64,000 bases of DNA from contig JAHHHU010000004.1 in assembly GCA_019359175.1 (NCBI GenBank), positions 269,876 through 333,875 of the forward strand, written 5' to 3'. The notes below the pieces were generated by a model that saw nothing but the letters and a program-made list of their open reading frames with translations, was not told the DNA's origin and did no database searches. Origin of the DNA: Phormidium tanganyikae FI6-MK23 (GTDB taxonomy: Bacteria > Cyanobacteriota > Cyanobacteriia > Leptolyngbyales > Leptolyngbyaceae). Made by a program: the position numbers and the translations under genes. Of this stretch, positions 17,249 to 25,489 are shown piece after piece. Position 1 is the first letter of the stretch. Each line of letters starts with the position of its first letter.

Positions 17249-17623
17249 CTACCAGTAACTCACACTAGAATTTGAACTAGAGTGGGGCGCGGAGCCTTTG
17301 AACTGATCAAACTTCAAAGGGAGTCCGGTGAGGGCTTCGAGTTGTCTTAGCAGGCGCGAACCTTCACTCTTCAGGTGACGGACGTGCTGGACGTAATCGA
17401 TTTTGATGCCCCCGACCTCGACCGCCATTGAATCCGTCCGCGCCGCACTCAGTAACCCGTTCAGACTTTCAATCGCATCTAGAAGTAACCCAATCTCTTC
17501 GACTAAGGCGGGGCGACTCTCCAGTGGCGAAAGATATTGAGTTAGCTGAGGCTCTAGAACGATTGGCGTAAGACCGTATCCCAAAGTCCGCAGGAGACGG
17601 TCGCGTTGCTCATCTAACAACAT
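17249..17623 (-). CDS. Phage head-tail connector, hypothetical
   Basis: The 124-residue, largely helical protein is the first gene after the major capsid gene. It contains LLDEQRDRLLRTLGYGLTPI and TQYLSPLESRPALVEEIGLL. Position and size match gp6-type adaptor proteins that bind beneath the portal. No motif confirms this. A C-terminal run of serines (SGSAPHSSSNSS) is low-complexity. Confidence 0.58.
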   Translation of the reverse strand: MLLDEQRDRLLRTLGYGLTPIVLEPQLTQYLSPLESRPALVEEIGLLLDAIESLNGLLSAARTDSMAVEVGGIKIDYVQHVRHLKSEGSRLLRQLEALTGLPLKFDQFKGSAPHSSSNSSVSYW

Positions 17624-17635
17624 GGCTTATTCTAG

Positions 17636-18658
17636 TTACTGGACTCTGAGCAAAGCACACGCACTCTTGCGATTCTGCAACTGGAACTGAGCTTGCACCG
17701 AGAGAATCATATCGATCGCATGAGGGTTCGTTTGCGGCATTCTGGTGAGTAGGATGTTTAACCCTTGAGCATTGACCACTTGAGAATCGCCACCCGGCAT
17801 CGTGCTCAATGCGGGGGCAAGTGCATAGGTGTGCAGGTATAAGTCGCTCGTGTTCAAGAAGTAAATGGAGCGGTCTGGGGTGTAGATGCTCTTATGGACT
17901 TCGCGATCTTTATAGGTCAAGCCTGTGAAGGACAAGTCAAACGAACCCCCCATGCGGTTAACGGCTAGGCGCGTCTCGAAGATTTTTTCCATCGCGTCGG
18001 CTAAGTCAAAGGTCGTCAACACATAATCGAAATTGCCGCCGAGTTTGCCTTGTCCCGTCGTCGCCGCCCGTAGAAGGTCAGTCGTGAGCGCTCTGTTTGC
18101 CCCTGCTGTTTCGTTGTGTGATGTCCACCCTGGAAACGCAACTCCATCAATCTCTGCATATCGATTGGTAGCGGGCGGGCCTGTAACTGCATTCGACATT
18201 GCTCGGTTCAGACCAACGATTCCATGACTCGCATTCGAGCCGTCGCCGGTATAAAGCAGAGTCTCCAACTGCTTCATCAATGCGTCCATACCCGCTTCAA
18301 GCTTGCCCCGATACAAGTTCCGCAGTGCTTGAGGTGCAATTCGTAAAGCTTGCGTTGCTTGGGTCAAGTCGATTGAGAATTTGTGTTCTAAGACGCGAGA
18401 ACCGATCGGCAAGGAGGCTTGTAAGTTGGTATCGGTGGTGCTGTTTTGGTTCGGCGTTTCAGAAGTGGCGCGACCGTAAGTGTTTCCAGTTCCGACCGAC
18501 ACGGGCCAGTGAATCGCGGTCTGGTAAGCGTCACGCTTTTGAACTCTATTCAGTAGCGGATACTCTTTGATTTTGGTTTCAGCAATCCCCGATTGGATTT
18601 CTGAGCGCAACAAGTCTAACGGGGCAAGCGTTTCGGTAGAGAAAATTAATTCAGGCAT
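17636..18658 (-). CDS. Major capsid protein
   Basis: The 340-residue protein follows the scaffold gene and precedes the connector block. It contains ALRIAPQALRNLYRGKLEAG, ETLLYTGDGSNASHGIVGLN, DYVLTTFDLADAMEKIFETR and a C-terminal VQAQFQLQNRKSACALLRV. The pattern fits an HK97-fold coat protein: N-arm, E-loop, then a (V/L)-x-T-T-x-x-x-x-(L/A) element before the P-domain. It is assigned as capsid from the fold-like pattern and gene order. I see no protease gene beside it. Confidence 0.8.
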   Translation of the reverse strand: MPELIFSTETLAPLDLLRSEIQSGIAETKIKEYPLLNRVQKRDAYQTAIHWPVSVGTGNTYGRATSETPNQNSTTDTNLQASLPIGSRVLEHKFSIDLTQATQALRIAPQALRNLYRGKLEAGMDALMKQLETLLYTGDGSNASHGIVGLNRAMSNAVTGPPATNRYAEIDGVAFPGWTSHNETAGANRALTTDLLRAATTGQGKLGGNFDYVLTTFDLADAMEKIFETRLAVNRMGGSFDLSFTGLTYKDREVHKSIYTPDRSIYFLNTSDLYLHTYALAPALSTMPGGDSQVVNAQGLNILLTRMPQTNPHAIDMILSVQAQFQLQNRKSACALLRVQ

Positions 18659-18750
18659 ATTGACGTAATCTTGTGTTGAATGGTGAGTTCCTCCTTGTAT
18701 GAGGTGTCCGGGGATTTACGAGCTTTCCCGGTAGCTCAGTTTGCAAGAAG

Positions 18751-19353
18751 CTAGGCGTACATCTGGGCTTGCAGCGCGGCGTATTGTTCATCGAGTGAAA
18801 GTTCTTTGCCGCCGCTCGGAGGAGTTGGCTTGGCGGATGAAGCGGAACCTGAACCGGATGTCGGGCTGGGCGGGATGAAAATTTTCCCTTCTTCTGAGGC
18901 GAGATAGTCCGTGAAGGTTTGAGCCAAAGGTTTAACAGAATCGCCGCCGAGGTCAACATACCAATCGGTGTTTTCCTTCTTCAACTTGTCACCATATTCG
19001 GCGGTGAATAGCTTGAGTAAAGTTCCTTTGTGTTGGGTGGGGGAACCTGCGACCAATTGAGCGATCGCGGCATCGCGGGCTGATGCGAAGGCCTGCTTGT
19101 CTTTCTCACTCACTTGCGTGGTCAAGTCACTGATTTGTTGCTGTAGCGCTTTGAGGGAGAGTCGAGGGGTCGCTTCACCACTTTCATCAAGGTCAGCGGG
19201 CGATTCAGGGGGTTGTTTCTCTGAGACCTTTTTGATGTCTCTTTGAAGCGCCGCCGCCAAGCCTTTATTTTTGTGATCGACTTCCGCGAGTAATGTGGTC
19301 TTTACTTCTTCAAAGCACGTTGCGAAAAGAGCCTTAACTTCTTCTTCTGTCAT
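18751..19353 (-). CDS. Phage scaffold-like protein
   Basis: The 200-residue protein is acidic, helical and rich in Gln, Lys and Glu, with a coiled-coil segment LKALQQQISDLTTQVSEKDK. A Pro/Ser/Gly-rich low-complexity stretch (about 165-185) precedes the end. Such proteins between portal and capsid genes act as internal scaffolds during head assembly. A coupled maturation protease is not evident. Function is inferred from composition and location. Confidence 0.68.
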   Translation of the reverse strand: MTEEEVKALFATCFEEVKTTLLAEVDHKNKGLAAALQRDIKKVSEKQPPESPADLDESGEATPRLSLKALQQQISDLTTQVSEKDKQAFASARDAAIAQLVAGSPTQHKGTLLKLFTAEYGDKLKKENTDWYVDLGGDSVKPLAQTFTDYLASEEGKIFIPPSPTSGSGSASSAKPTPPSGGKELSLDEQYAALQAQMYA

Positions 19354-19425
19354 GGGGATTAATTCCGATGTGGGATATCTGCTAGGGATTGCTTGCAGTG
19401 GAGCTATCTGGATTCGTTCCAGTGG

Positions 19426-20943
19426 TTAATCATCGTCGTCCGGTTCTTCATTTGTTGAAGGCGGGGCGGGGGATGATTGAGGTTCTGGCTGGGTAAGTGA
19501 CTGAACTTCAGACTGAATCGCAGCGAGTTCTTCAGCGGAGGCGTTCGGGGCCAGTGAGACATTAAGTTGGGCGCAGAAGAGTTTGAATGCTGTAGCTGTG
19601 AGGAAGGGTTTCACTTTTTGAAGCGCTTCAGCTTGAAGTAACAGATCATCTACGTTGTCGAGATCGAATGAGTTAAATCCAGAGGCAGAAATGCTATCTG
19701 AGCGGTATCCACTGATGCGGGCGGCGAGTTGTAAAATGTCTTGCCAGGTTGAGAGCAGCCGCTTACCGAATTGCCGCAGCAACATTTCTTCTTTGTACTT
19801 ATCAACCTTCTTCGAGATTCCCGATTGTTGCACCGCATCCTTAGATGAGGAGCTATAGCCAATGGAGACAATCGAGTTGATTTCTTCCTCTAACTGTTTC
19901 AGTAAATCCGAGAGAACAGTCAGCGCCGCACCCGACATCTCTTCAAAACTGAACTTGCCCTTCATCACATAGGCATTGCCCGTCGCAATCGTGTCCTCGT
20001 CCACATCCGCAATCGAATCGATCGGAGTGACGAAGGGTTCAAAGGTGCGCTGGACATAAGCCGTCACGCTCGCCCCGTCATATAAACAGTTATCTAAAGT
20101 GATATGTTCTAAGCACTTAAAGATCACTTGATTCCCCAGCCATAAGTCAGAAGGGACTTCAAGCTTAATCACGGGGAAGCTAGGGTACTGGTGCTGAATG
20201 GGTCGAGCGAGTGGAATGGTTGTCTCGCTATCTACGATTCTCTCTTCACCCTTCTCGTCGTAAACCGCAAGGATGCGATCGCCGTTGAGTTTGACATCCG
20301 CTTCGTAGGTGGCGATTTCGTCCTGAGTGATATAAGTCCAAACGATGTGGTCTTTAGGTTGCTCGAAGACGGAGGCGCGGCGTTGACTCAGTTGCCGGAC
20401 TTTTAGAAACGTCATTTGATTGAGAGCGTCAAAGCCCTCGTCATACACTTCTAGGGCAGAGTAGGTCGTCAGATAAGCCCGCAAGTTGAGTGCTTCTTCC
20501 TCTGCCTTATTTCGAGGTTTGATCGAACTATACGGTTTGTCAACGTGAGTGTAGACTGCGCCGAATAAGAGAACTTGTCGAAACAAATGGGCGAGATACT
20601 CAGGCTCAGGAGTGCCCCTGCGATCTACATCTTCTCGAAAGAGTTGCCAAAAAGAGTCATCGGTCAAACCAGAGATTTGAAATGTACCCGCCGCGAGTTT
20701 ATTCACTTGCTGTTGAATCGAACTCCCCAGCAGGTTTCGATAGGTGAATTTTGCTAACCGAATCTTATAGAGTGCAGGCGGCTCGTCCGGGCGTTTCGGC
20801 AGGTAGTCTTGCTTATGGACTTCAATGACATGACCCCCTTCAAACAAATGTTGAATCCGCCGCCACGTCAGCTCTTTTGACTGATACTCACTACTCTTTG
20901 CCTCTAAGCTATGCAGCAGGACTTTATCTGGAGCGCTACTCAA
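19426..20943 (-). CDS. Phage portal protein (DUF4055-like)
   Basis: The 505-residue protein follows the large terminase with a TTGA start/stop overlap. It contains GGHVIEVHKQDYLPKRPDEP, YRNLLGSSIQQQVNKLAAG, FRQVLLFGAVYTHVDKP and a long C-terminal helical region, the features of DUF4055-type portals of cyanophages and other phages. Portals form the dodecameric DNA entry channel. The C-terminus is Pro/Asp-rich (EEPDDDD). A TTG start is used because no ATG gives a full-length frame. Confidence 0.85.
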   Translation of the reverse strand: MSSAPDKVLLHSLEAKSSEYQSKELTWRRIQHLFEGGHVIEVHKQDYLPKRPDEPPALYKIRLAKFTYRNLLGSSIQQQVNKLAAGTFQISGLTDDSFWQLFREDVDRRGTPEPEYLAHLFRQVLLFGAVYTHVDKPYSSIKPRNKAEEEALNLRAYLTTYSALEVYDEGFDALNQMTFLKVRQLSQRRASVFEQPKDHIVWTYITQDEIATYEADVKLNGDRILAVYDEKGEERIVDSETTIPLARPIQHQYPSFPVIKLEVPSDLWLGNQVIFKCLEHITLDNCLYDGASVTAYVQRTFEPFVTPIDSIADVDEDTIATGNAYVMKGKFSFEEMSGAALTVLSDLLKQLEEEINSIVSIGYSSSSKDAVQQSGISKKVDKYKEEMLLRQFGKRLLSTWQDILQLAARISGYRSDSISASGFNSFDLDNVDDLLLQAEALQKVKPFLTATAFKLFCAQLNVSLAPNASAEELAAIQSEVQSLTQPEPQSSPAPPSTNEEPDDDD

Positions 20944-22205
20944 GCTGCTTCCTCCTCTCTCGCCAAAATGTTGTTGTGTAGCTCTAAGCGACCGAGCGCG
21001 TACATCGTTGCGAAGATGCTGTGGTCGGTTTGTCCTTCAGCGGGCTGATCGAGGTAATTCCCCAACTTATCTTGAGCGCGGCAGAACGATTGAAACTCGC
21101 TAATCGTCTTCGTTAACTTGGCGTTGATGAAGAATCGATCTTGCTTAAAGAGCGAGTTGACAATATCAATCCGCGCCATCACACCCGGTTTACTCCGCTT
21201 AATCAGAGTGGTGGGTTTGAGCGCGGGTAGGTTGTGTTTATTCCCATAGCGCCGCAGTGACAAAACGATGTCGCCCCGGTCATCAGGGCAGAAGACCTTA
21301 TAGGCGTTGTACTGTTGAGCAAATCGACAGACTTGAGCGATCAATTCGTCAATCGTCACGGATATACCCGGATGAGGGTTTTCCCAAACATCGAGCAGGA
21401 AATACTTTTGGTGTTTCAATCCGATGACGGTAATCGCGGGATTTTGAGAGCCGGGGTCAATCGCGACAAAGGTGCGATCGTACGGGTTCCCAGTTGAAAT
21501 AATATGAGTGTCATTGAAGCAGTCGAATAGCTGACCTTCAAACACTAAGAAGTCCGCCATCAGTTCTTGTTGGAAGGTGCGAGGAGGTAAGTCCCGCCGC
21601 GCCCGCTCAATAAAGCTCTTGGGTAAAAGTGGATTATCTAAAGCGCTGAAGTGATGGTATGACCAGTCCGGTAGGGTCAAGGCATTCTGACGCAGCATTG
21701 TATAAAGCCAGTGCGCCCGCCCTTTCGGTGTGCCGATCGCTAAACACTTCGAGTTAGGGGTATCTAAGAGAGCCGGGTAAATTGCATCTGTCCAAGAGTG
21801 CTGCTTGAAGTCTTGAATTTCATCTAGCCCCGCGAAATAGATCTTTAACCCCCGCAGCCCATCTCCCTCTGAGTCGTTCGCCCCTCTCAATAAGATAGAA
21901 GGTCGGTTGTAGATGTCGATTCTAAAGTTCGATTTATCGATGTTCTTAACGTAAGGCTGTCCTTCTAATAAAGAGAGCAGCGGTTGCCAGTGAATTTGTC
22001 TGGCTTGTTTGAATGAAGGACAACACAAGAGGACAACAGGCGGCGAGGCGGGGTCGATGACTTGATCAAAGCTGAGACTCCGGTAGATGACTTCGGTTAA
22101 AAGGAGTCGTGATTTTCCCCAGCGGCGCGAAGCGACTAATAACCGAATAAAGGACTTGTCAGCAAAAACAATATGCTGGTTCACGTGGAGATTAAGGTTC
22201 GTCAT
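20940..22205 (-). CDS. Terminase large subunit
   Basis: Start chosen at ATG 22205 (MTNLNLHVNQHIVFADKS), overlapping the small subunit stop by 14 bases. The 421-residue protein has the ATPase Walker A ASRRWGKSRLLLTEV, Walker B KIYFAGLDEIQDF, and the C-terminal nuclease elements FVAIDPGSQNPAITVIG and VFCPDDRGDIVLSLRRYG. It packages DNA into the prohead. All catalytic motifs appear intact. It is upstream of the portal gene. Confidence 0.93.
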   Translation of the reverse strand: MTNLNLHVNQHIVFADKSFIRLLVASRRWGKSRLLLTEVIYRSLSFDQVIDPASPPVVLLCCPSFKQARQIHWQPLLSLLEGQPYVKNIDKSNFRIDIYNRPSILLRGANDSEGDGLRGLKIYFAGLDEIQDFKQHSWTDAIYPALLDTPNSKCLAIGTPKGRAHWLYTMLRQNALTLPDWSYHHFSALDNPLLPKSFIERARRDLPPRTFQQELMADFLVFEGQLFDCFNDTHIISTGNPYDRTFVAIDPGSQNPAITVIGLKHQKYFLLDVWENPHPGISVTIDELIAQVCRFAQQYNAYKVFCPDDRGDIVLSLRRYGNKHNLPALKPTTLIKRSKPGVMARIDIVNSLFKQDRFFINAKLTKTISEFQSFCRAQDKLGNYLDQPAEGQTDHSIFATMYALGRLELHNNILAREEEAA

Positions 22206-22647
22206 CGCTTTGATCTGGCGTAGCGAGTCCAATCTCAAATCGGAAGGAAGGATTGATTTCGCCCTCGCTTAGACCCAAGACGCGATCTAATAATTTTGAA
22301 TCGGGGATGATTTGTTCTTCTTTGACGAGAACAACCTTGCGACCTTTTCGATCCAGAACCTCTTGTCGGGTGGTTCGGTAACACTGACGTTTCAGTACGT
22401 CATCGATATATTCATTCGCCGCCGCGACTCGATCCCAGGCTTTCTGTTTGAGTTTCGCTGCGTATTGCGCTCGTGCAGCCGTTACAGCCGCAGAAAACTC
22501 CTCTTTATCCACCATCCAAGCATAAAAAGTCGTATGAGCGATACCTACCCCTTCATAGGCAATACGGTCTACCCCTGTCTCCGCAATCAGTTCACAGATC
22601 TGATTTACCGTCTCAGGGTTATAACGGGGTTTTCTTCCACCAGGCAT
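22192..22647 (-). CDS. Terminase small subunit
   Basis: The 151-residue protein begins MPGGRKPRYNPETVNQICEL and has an HTH-like segment IAYEGVGIAHTTFYAWMVDK, then helical KLKQKAWDRVAAANEYIDDV. This is the DNA-recognition subunit that feeds DNA to the large terminase. The direct overlap with the large subunit gene supports the assignment. Confidence 0.8.
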   Translation of the reverse strand: MPGGRKPRYNPETVNQICELIAETGVDRIAYEGVGIAHTTFYAWMVDKEEFSAAVTAARAQYAAKLKQKAWDRVAAANEYIDDVLKRQCYRTTRQEVLDRKGRKVVLVKEEQIIPDSKLLDRVLGLSEGEINPSFRFEIGLATPDQSDDEP

Positions 22648-22786
22648 ATTGAATTAAGGGAGCCGCGCGACTGCTTCGTAGGGCATGAGCGCTCTGAAAA
22701 GTGGCGGCTCAAATGATTAGGGGTTTATTTCTTGGGACAGGTTTGATTATTTTTCATTGCCGAGTCCCTTCAACTATTACACTCGT

Positions 22787-23602
22787 TCAAATTCGCATTC
22801 TGATTTGTTCTGAGAGTTCTTCAAAGGCGATCGGAGTCAATGCACTGATGAAGTCGTTTAGGGTTGAATATTCTGTTTGATAAAAGAAGTGGGCCAGTTG
22901 TTCTAGGTTTTCTTGTTGGGGATCAAATTGATAAACAAGGAGCGCCGCGAGTTCGGGTTGAATCGAGTGGAATGCCTCGGTGATTAAGTCATCATCCACC
23001 AGCGACCAAAGTGAGTTAGAGGGATGTAATTCGTGGAGCGGGCGGTAGAGATTGTGGAGGTAGCGATCGCAGTGGTCTAACTCGTGTTCAAAGAAGGCGA
23101 CCAGCACTTCAGTTAAATCCGTCGAATTGATATAGCTGGATTTCTCCGAATTGGAATCGGGAAAATCGATGGGCGCGGCGAGGCTGACTTCATTGGGGAT
23201 CGGGAGCGATTCGTACCCAATGATTTCGTATTCGTCAGAGGTAAAGGAGTCTCGCCAGTCTCGCTCTGATCCGATTTCTGTATAGGTCAGTCTGTCGAGT
23301 TGATCTTCTGTATAGATGTTGGAGGGGGCGGCGATGCGATGAAGGTTTTGCTGCATCCAGTTCCGCACGACGATTTGGTCTGAAGGGGTCAGCGCGGGTA
23401 GAACATCGTTCTTTAGGGATTTCAGTAGAGAGAAGTTGAGACCTTTGCTGAGGCTGAGATAATCCTCACCGAATTCTTTTTTGAATCGATAAGTGAGGGC
23501 GCTGGGTTGGACGTTAAGTTCTTTGGCTAAGGAGCGGACGGAAGTGTCTTCTGAAAACAGTTTCTCAAACGCGGATTGAATCTGAGTCGAGGAGAGTTTC
23601 AT
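22787..23602 (-). CDS. HTH-domain hypothetical protein
   Basis: The 271-residue protein has an N-terminal helix-turn-helix (residues about 8-40: FEKLFSEDTSVRSLAKELNV then QPSALTYRFKKEFG), in the style of Psq/Hin-type recognition helices. The remainder is acidic and leucine-rich without a known motif. It lies just upstream of the terminase pair and could be a phage regulator or a packaging partner. The gene ends in MRI, and its start is at ATG 23602. Function unknown. Confidence 0.6.
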   Translation of the reverse strand: MKLSSTQIQSAFEKLFSEDTSVRSLAKELNVQPSALTYRFKKEFGEDYLSLSKGLNFSLLKSLKNDVLPALTPSDQIVVRNWMQQNLHRIAAPSNIYTEDQLDRLTYTEIGSERDWRDSFTSDEYEIIGYESLPIPNEVSLAAPIDFPDSNSEKSSYINSTDLTEVLVAFFEHELDHCDRYLHNLYRPLHELHPSNSLWSLVDDDLITEAFHSIQPELAALLVYQFDPQQENLEQLAHFFYQTEYSTLNDFISALTPIAFEELSEQIRMRI

Positions 23603-23665
23603 TGGGCGTGGCGGCGCGACTTCCTCCTCAACTTAGTTTCATCGGGATTGCTGTCAGTGTGCTAT

Positions 23666-24145
23666 CTAGTTTTGGCAGCGATCAAACACCCACATCGCGT
23701 CTAAGAGCATCGGGATATTGTTGGAGAAGTCTCTTCGATAGTCATAGTAGTGCGCTGCGCCTATTCCATTGATAAAAGCGTACTTAGGCACAGATGTCTC
23801 CCGTCCTGGCATGAAGGGAGCGGAGGTAAGATCGCTGTTGAAGAAATTAATCACAAAGAAGCCACTTGGGTTGTCGTTATTCCGCTTAGGGTCAATAAGA
23901 GAGATTGACCCGTACCCGTTGGCTTGGGTGAGATTAAATCGATAAATTACACCCTGTTTCGCCTGTTTGATGACAGCGCTGGCTCCATAAACAGCACGAT
24001 TCTTAGGGGGTTGTCCAAATATCAACTCGAATCCCTTTCCATTGACATCCCGATAAATGCTCTGAGTCAGTTTGCAGGATTGAGCGGCGGCGGGCAACGT
24101 GAATCCAATTGAGATGACCGTCGAAAGTGCGATTAACTTGTGCAT
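23666..24145 (-). CDS. Secreted hypothetical protein
   Basis: The 159-residue protein begins MHKLIALSTVISIGFTLPAA, a clear Sec signal peptide with cleavage likely after A-A-A-Q. The mature part has cysteines near both ends (QSCKLTQ and FDRCQN), suggesting a disulfide. No catalytic motif is recognised. It is divergently transcribed from the next secreted protein gene, sharing a dyad in the 175-base gap. It may be host flank or phage cargo (lysogenic conversion). Confidence 0.65.
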   Translation of the reverse strand: MHKLIALSTVISIGFTLPAAAQSCKLTQSIYRDVNGKGFELIFGQPPKNRAVYGASAVIKQAKQGVIYRFNLTQANGYGSISLIDPKRNNDNPSGFFVINFFNSDLTSAPFMPGRETSVPKYAFINGIGAAHYYDYRRDFSNNIPMLLDAMWVFDRCQN

Positions 24146-24166
24146 CGGGTTTCAAACAAACTCACC

Positions 24167-24212
24167 GTATAAATTCTGCGTGATCTTTGGCTAGGGGTGA
24201 CAGAATTTATAC
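24167..24212. promoter_or_regulatory. 12-bp inverted repeat between divergent genes
   Basis: GTATAAATTCTG at 24167-24178 is repeated exactly in inverted form at 24201-24212 with a 22-base spacer. It lies between two divergent secreted-protein genes. Possible uses are an operator or a pair of facing promoters (TATAAAT on one strand). No binding protein is known. Confidence 0.55.
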
Positions 24213-24322
24213 AGACTTATTGATTGTGAAGCTTATACTTCTAACAGGCAAAAACCTAGGCAGAGAGCAAAGATCAATTTTTATAATGACAACGCTCGAC
24301 TAAAGCACGGGGTATCAATGTG

Positions 24323-24679
24323 ATGGCAAGGTTTTTAGCTAGTCTCTGCGGAGTAGGTGCGGCACTACTATGTGCGAGTGCGGCTCAAGCCGCTGATTAT
24401 GAAATCGATTACCAGACGGTAGGACTAACCCAAACTTTTCTTCTGGAACAGGGGCAAACAATTTATCAGGGGAGTAGAGCGGCTCCACCTAAACAAATGA
24501 TTGCGACGGCTCTGAAGAATTACTGTACGGCACGACAGGGAGAGGCAACTTATAACGAGCTTCGTCTTGCAGTCGCTACAACTATTTTTCCGTTATCCGC
24601 TGAGAGTCGCCCAGACCTCGATAACTATTTCGCTTTAATCGCATTAGTCGCAAACTTGAAGGTGTGCCCGCCGCGTTGA
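24323..24679 (+). CDS. Secreted hypothetical protein
   Basis: Start at ATG 24323 gives MARFLASLCGVGAALLCASA then AQAADYEIDYQ, a strong signal peptide (a GTG one codon earlier is the alternative). The mature region of about 95 residues has two cysteines (YCTARQG and KVCPPR). No family recognised. Transcribed opposite to the prophage genes and divergent from the other secreted gene. Confidence 0.62.
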   Translation: MARFLASLCGVGAALLCASAAQAADYEIDYQTVGLTQTFLLEQGQTIYQGSRAAPPKQMIATALKNYCTARQGEATYNELRLAVATTIFPLSAESRPDLDNYFALIALVANLKVCPPR

Positions 24680-24765
24680 GCGAGAGCAACCGGGAGCATC
24701 GGGCGAAATTAGGGCTTACTGGGACAAATCAAGACCCTCTTAAAACAGTACCGCCGACGAATAAC

Positions 24766-25110
24766 CTACGTTGATTTACCGCTCTCAGCTTCTTTGGCTT
24801 CTTCGCTTTCGAGGTATTCGACAAACTTATGAAAACTCGCGGTTAACTCAGGCTGCTCCCAATACTGAGGAATGAACATTTCCTGAAAGTTCATCAATTT
24901 CCGGCAGGCTTCATCGGTCGTGTAGTTTCTGATCCCATAAAGCGCCGTGGCGATCGCATTTCTAATAATGGGGTTCAATTTTTTCATCTGGGCATCGCTT
25001 AGATGCTCGCAATGAAAGTCTTCCATTTCGTTGCGGACATATATGGCAATAATCATCGCCGTATTGATATCAACTTCTGATAACTGGCGGCGGCGCTTCT
25101 TCTTCGTCAT
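24766..25110 (-). CDS. Hypothetical protein
   Basis: The 114-residue protein is basic at the N-terminus (MTKKKRRRQL) and helical and acidic at the C-terminus, without signal peptide or membrane segment. It is followed on the minus strand by the secreted gene cluster and preceded by the attachment-like region. It may be a phage lysogeny-associated protein, but nothing in the sequence proves it. Confidence 0.55.
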   Translation of the reverse strand: MTKKKRRRQLSEVDINTAMIIAIYVRNEMEDFHCEHLSDAQMKKLNPIIRNAIATALYGIRNYTTDEACRKLMNFQEMFIPQYWEQPELTASFHKFVEYLESEEAKEAESGKST

Positions 25111-25219
25111 GGCTGAGTATCCGTTGGGATCAGACTCATTCTAGGGGGTCGGATCTTCGGATTCAACTGGGATTCGAGCGCGGATTTTGGCGATCCTGTG
25201 GCTCTCTTTCTTAGAGTGG

Positions 25220-25290
25220 GGTCACTTTTCTGGACTAAATTTGGACTAAAAAAGGGTAGGATGTCTTACAAGTGACCCTACCCTTCAGAA
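25220..25290. repeat. Repeat cluster next to the tRNA fragment (possible attachment region)
   Basis: TGGACTAAA occurs twice with an 11-bp period (25231-25239, 25242-25250). GGTCACTT (25220-25227) is inverted as AAGTGACC (25270-25277). These lie 50-100 bp from the broken tRNA. Short direct repeats spaced one helical turn apart are what integrase arm sites look like, but this is inference. Confidence 0.4.
25246..25285 (-). terminator. Rho-independent terminator (minus strand)
   Basis: On the minus strand AAGGGTAGG pairs perfectly with CCTACCCTT across a 16-base loop, followed by a T run. It would stop transcripts that read through the tRNA fragment from the right. Confidence 0.6.
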
Positions 25291-25337
25291 TATTCTGTTT
25301 TATTTAGTCAAGATTGCGACGAGATTACGAGAGTCAA

Positions 25338-25390
25338 CTGCGGCATCCTGCTCCCAAAGCAGGCGCGCTACCAAGCTGCGCTACATCCCG
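25338..25390 (-). pseudogene. 5' part of tRNA-Pro(UGG), truncated in the T arm
   Basis: Read on the minus strand, the sequence begins CGGGATGTAGCGCAGC, giving the acceptor 5' strand and D arm. The anticodon stem CCTGC/GCAGG encloses TTTGGGA with anticodon TGG. The variable loop and first bases of the T stem (GCAG) are present, then homology stops at 25338. No CATCCCG acceptor strand or GGTTCGAATCC T arm follows within 100 bases. The remaining 53 bases cannot fold as a complete tRNA. A tRNA half at a prophage end is a classic att remnant; the full copy would be expected at the other end. Confidence 0.8.
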
Positions 25391-25446
25391 TAACTAGGTT
25401 TTAACAGTATAGCGCGATCGCACCAATAAAAACTTTCAGAATAAGC

Positions 25447-25476
25447 AAGAGGGAGGCACAAAACCGCCTCCCTCTT
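25447..25476 (-). terminator. Terminator downstream of the ferrochelatase gene
   Basis: AAGAGGGAGGC and GCCTCCCTCTT form an 11-bp perfect stem with an 8-base loop just beyond the stop codon of the gene ending at 25490. Confidence 0.7.
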
Positions 25477-25489
25477 TAGCATTCACCAA

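Larger units (their letters stand above)
245..25390. mobile_element. Defective myovirus-type prophage
   Basis: A continuous late module of head and contractile-tail genes lies on the minus strand from terminase (22.6 kb) to tail fibres (0.3 kb), in the order expected for P2/Mu-like morphogenesis. No integrase, replication, repressor, holin or free endolysin is visible. The left boundary is set by a transposase fragment; the right boundary is tentatively the broken tRNA-Pro at 25338-25390. Genes between 22.7 and 25.1 kb may be phage cargo or flanking genes. The tape-measure gene is disrupted by a MITE, so no functional tail is expected. HIP1 octamers occur inside the element, which suggests long adaptation to cyanobacterial hosts. 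Confidence 0.85.

Noticed and set aside
245..24700. Interpretation as a tailocin or extracellular contractile injection system
   Set aside because: Capsid, scaffold, portal and both terminase subunits are present, so it is a DNA-packaging phage remnant.
25338..25390. Functional tRNA-Pro
   Set aside because: The 3' acceptor strand and T arm are missing within reach.
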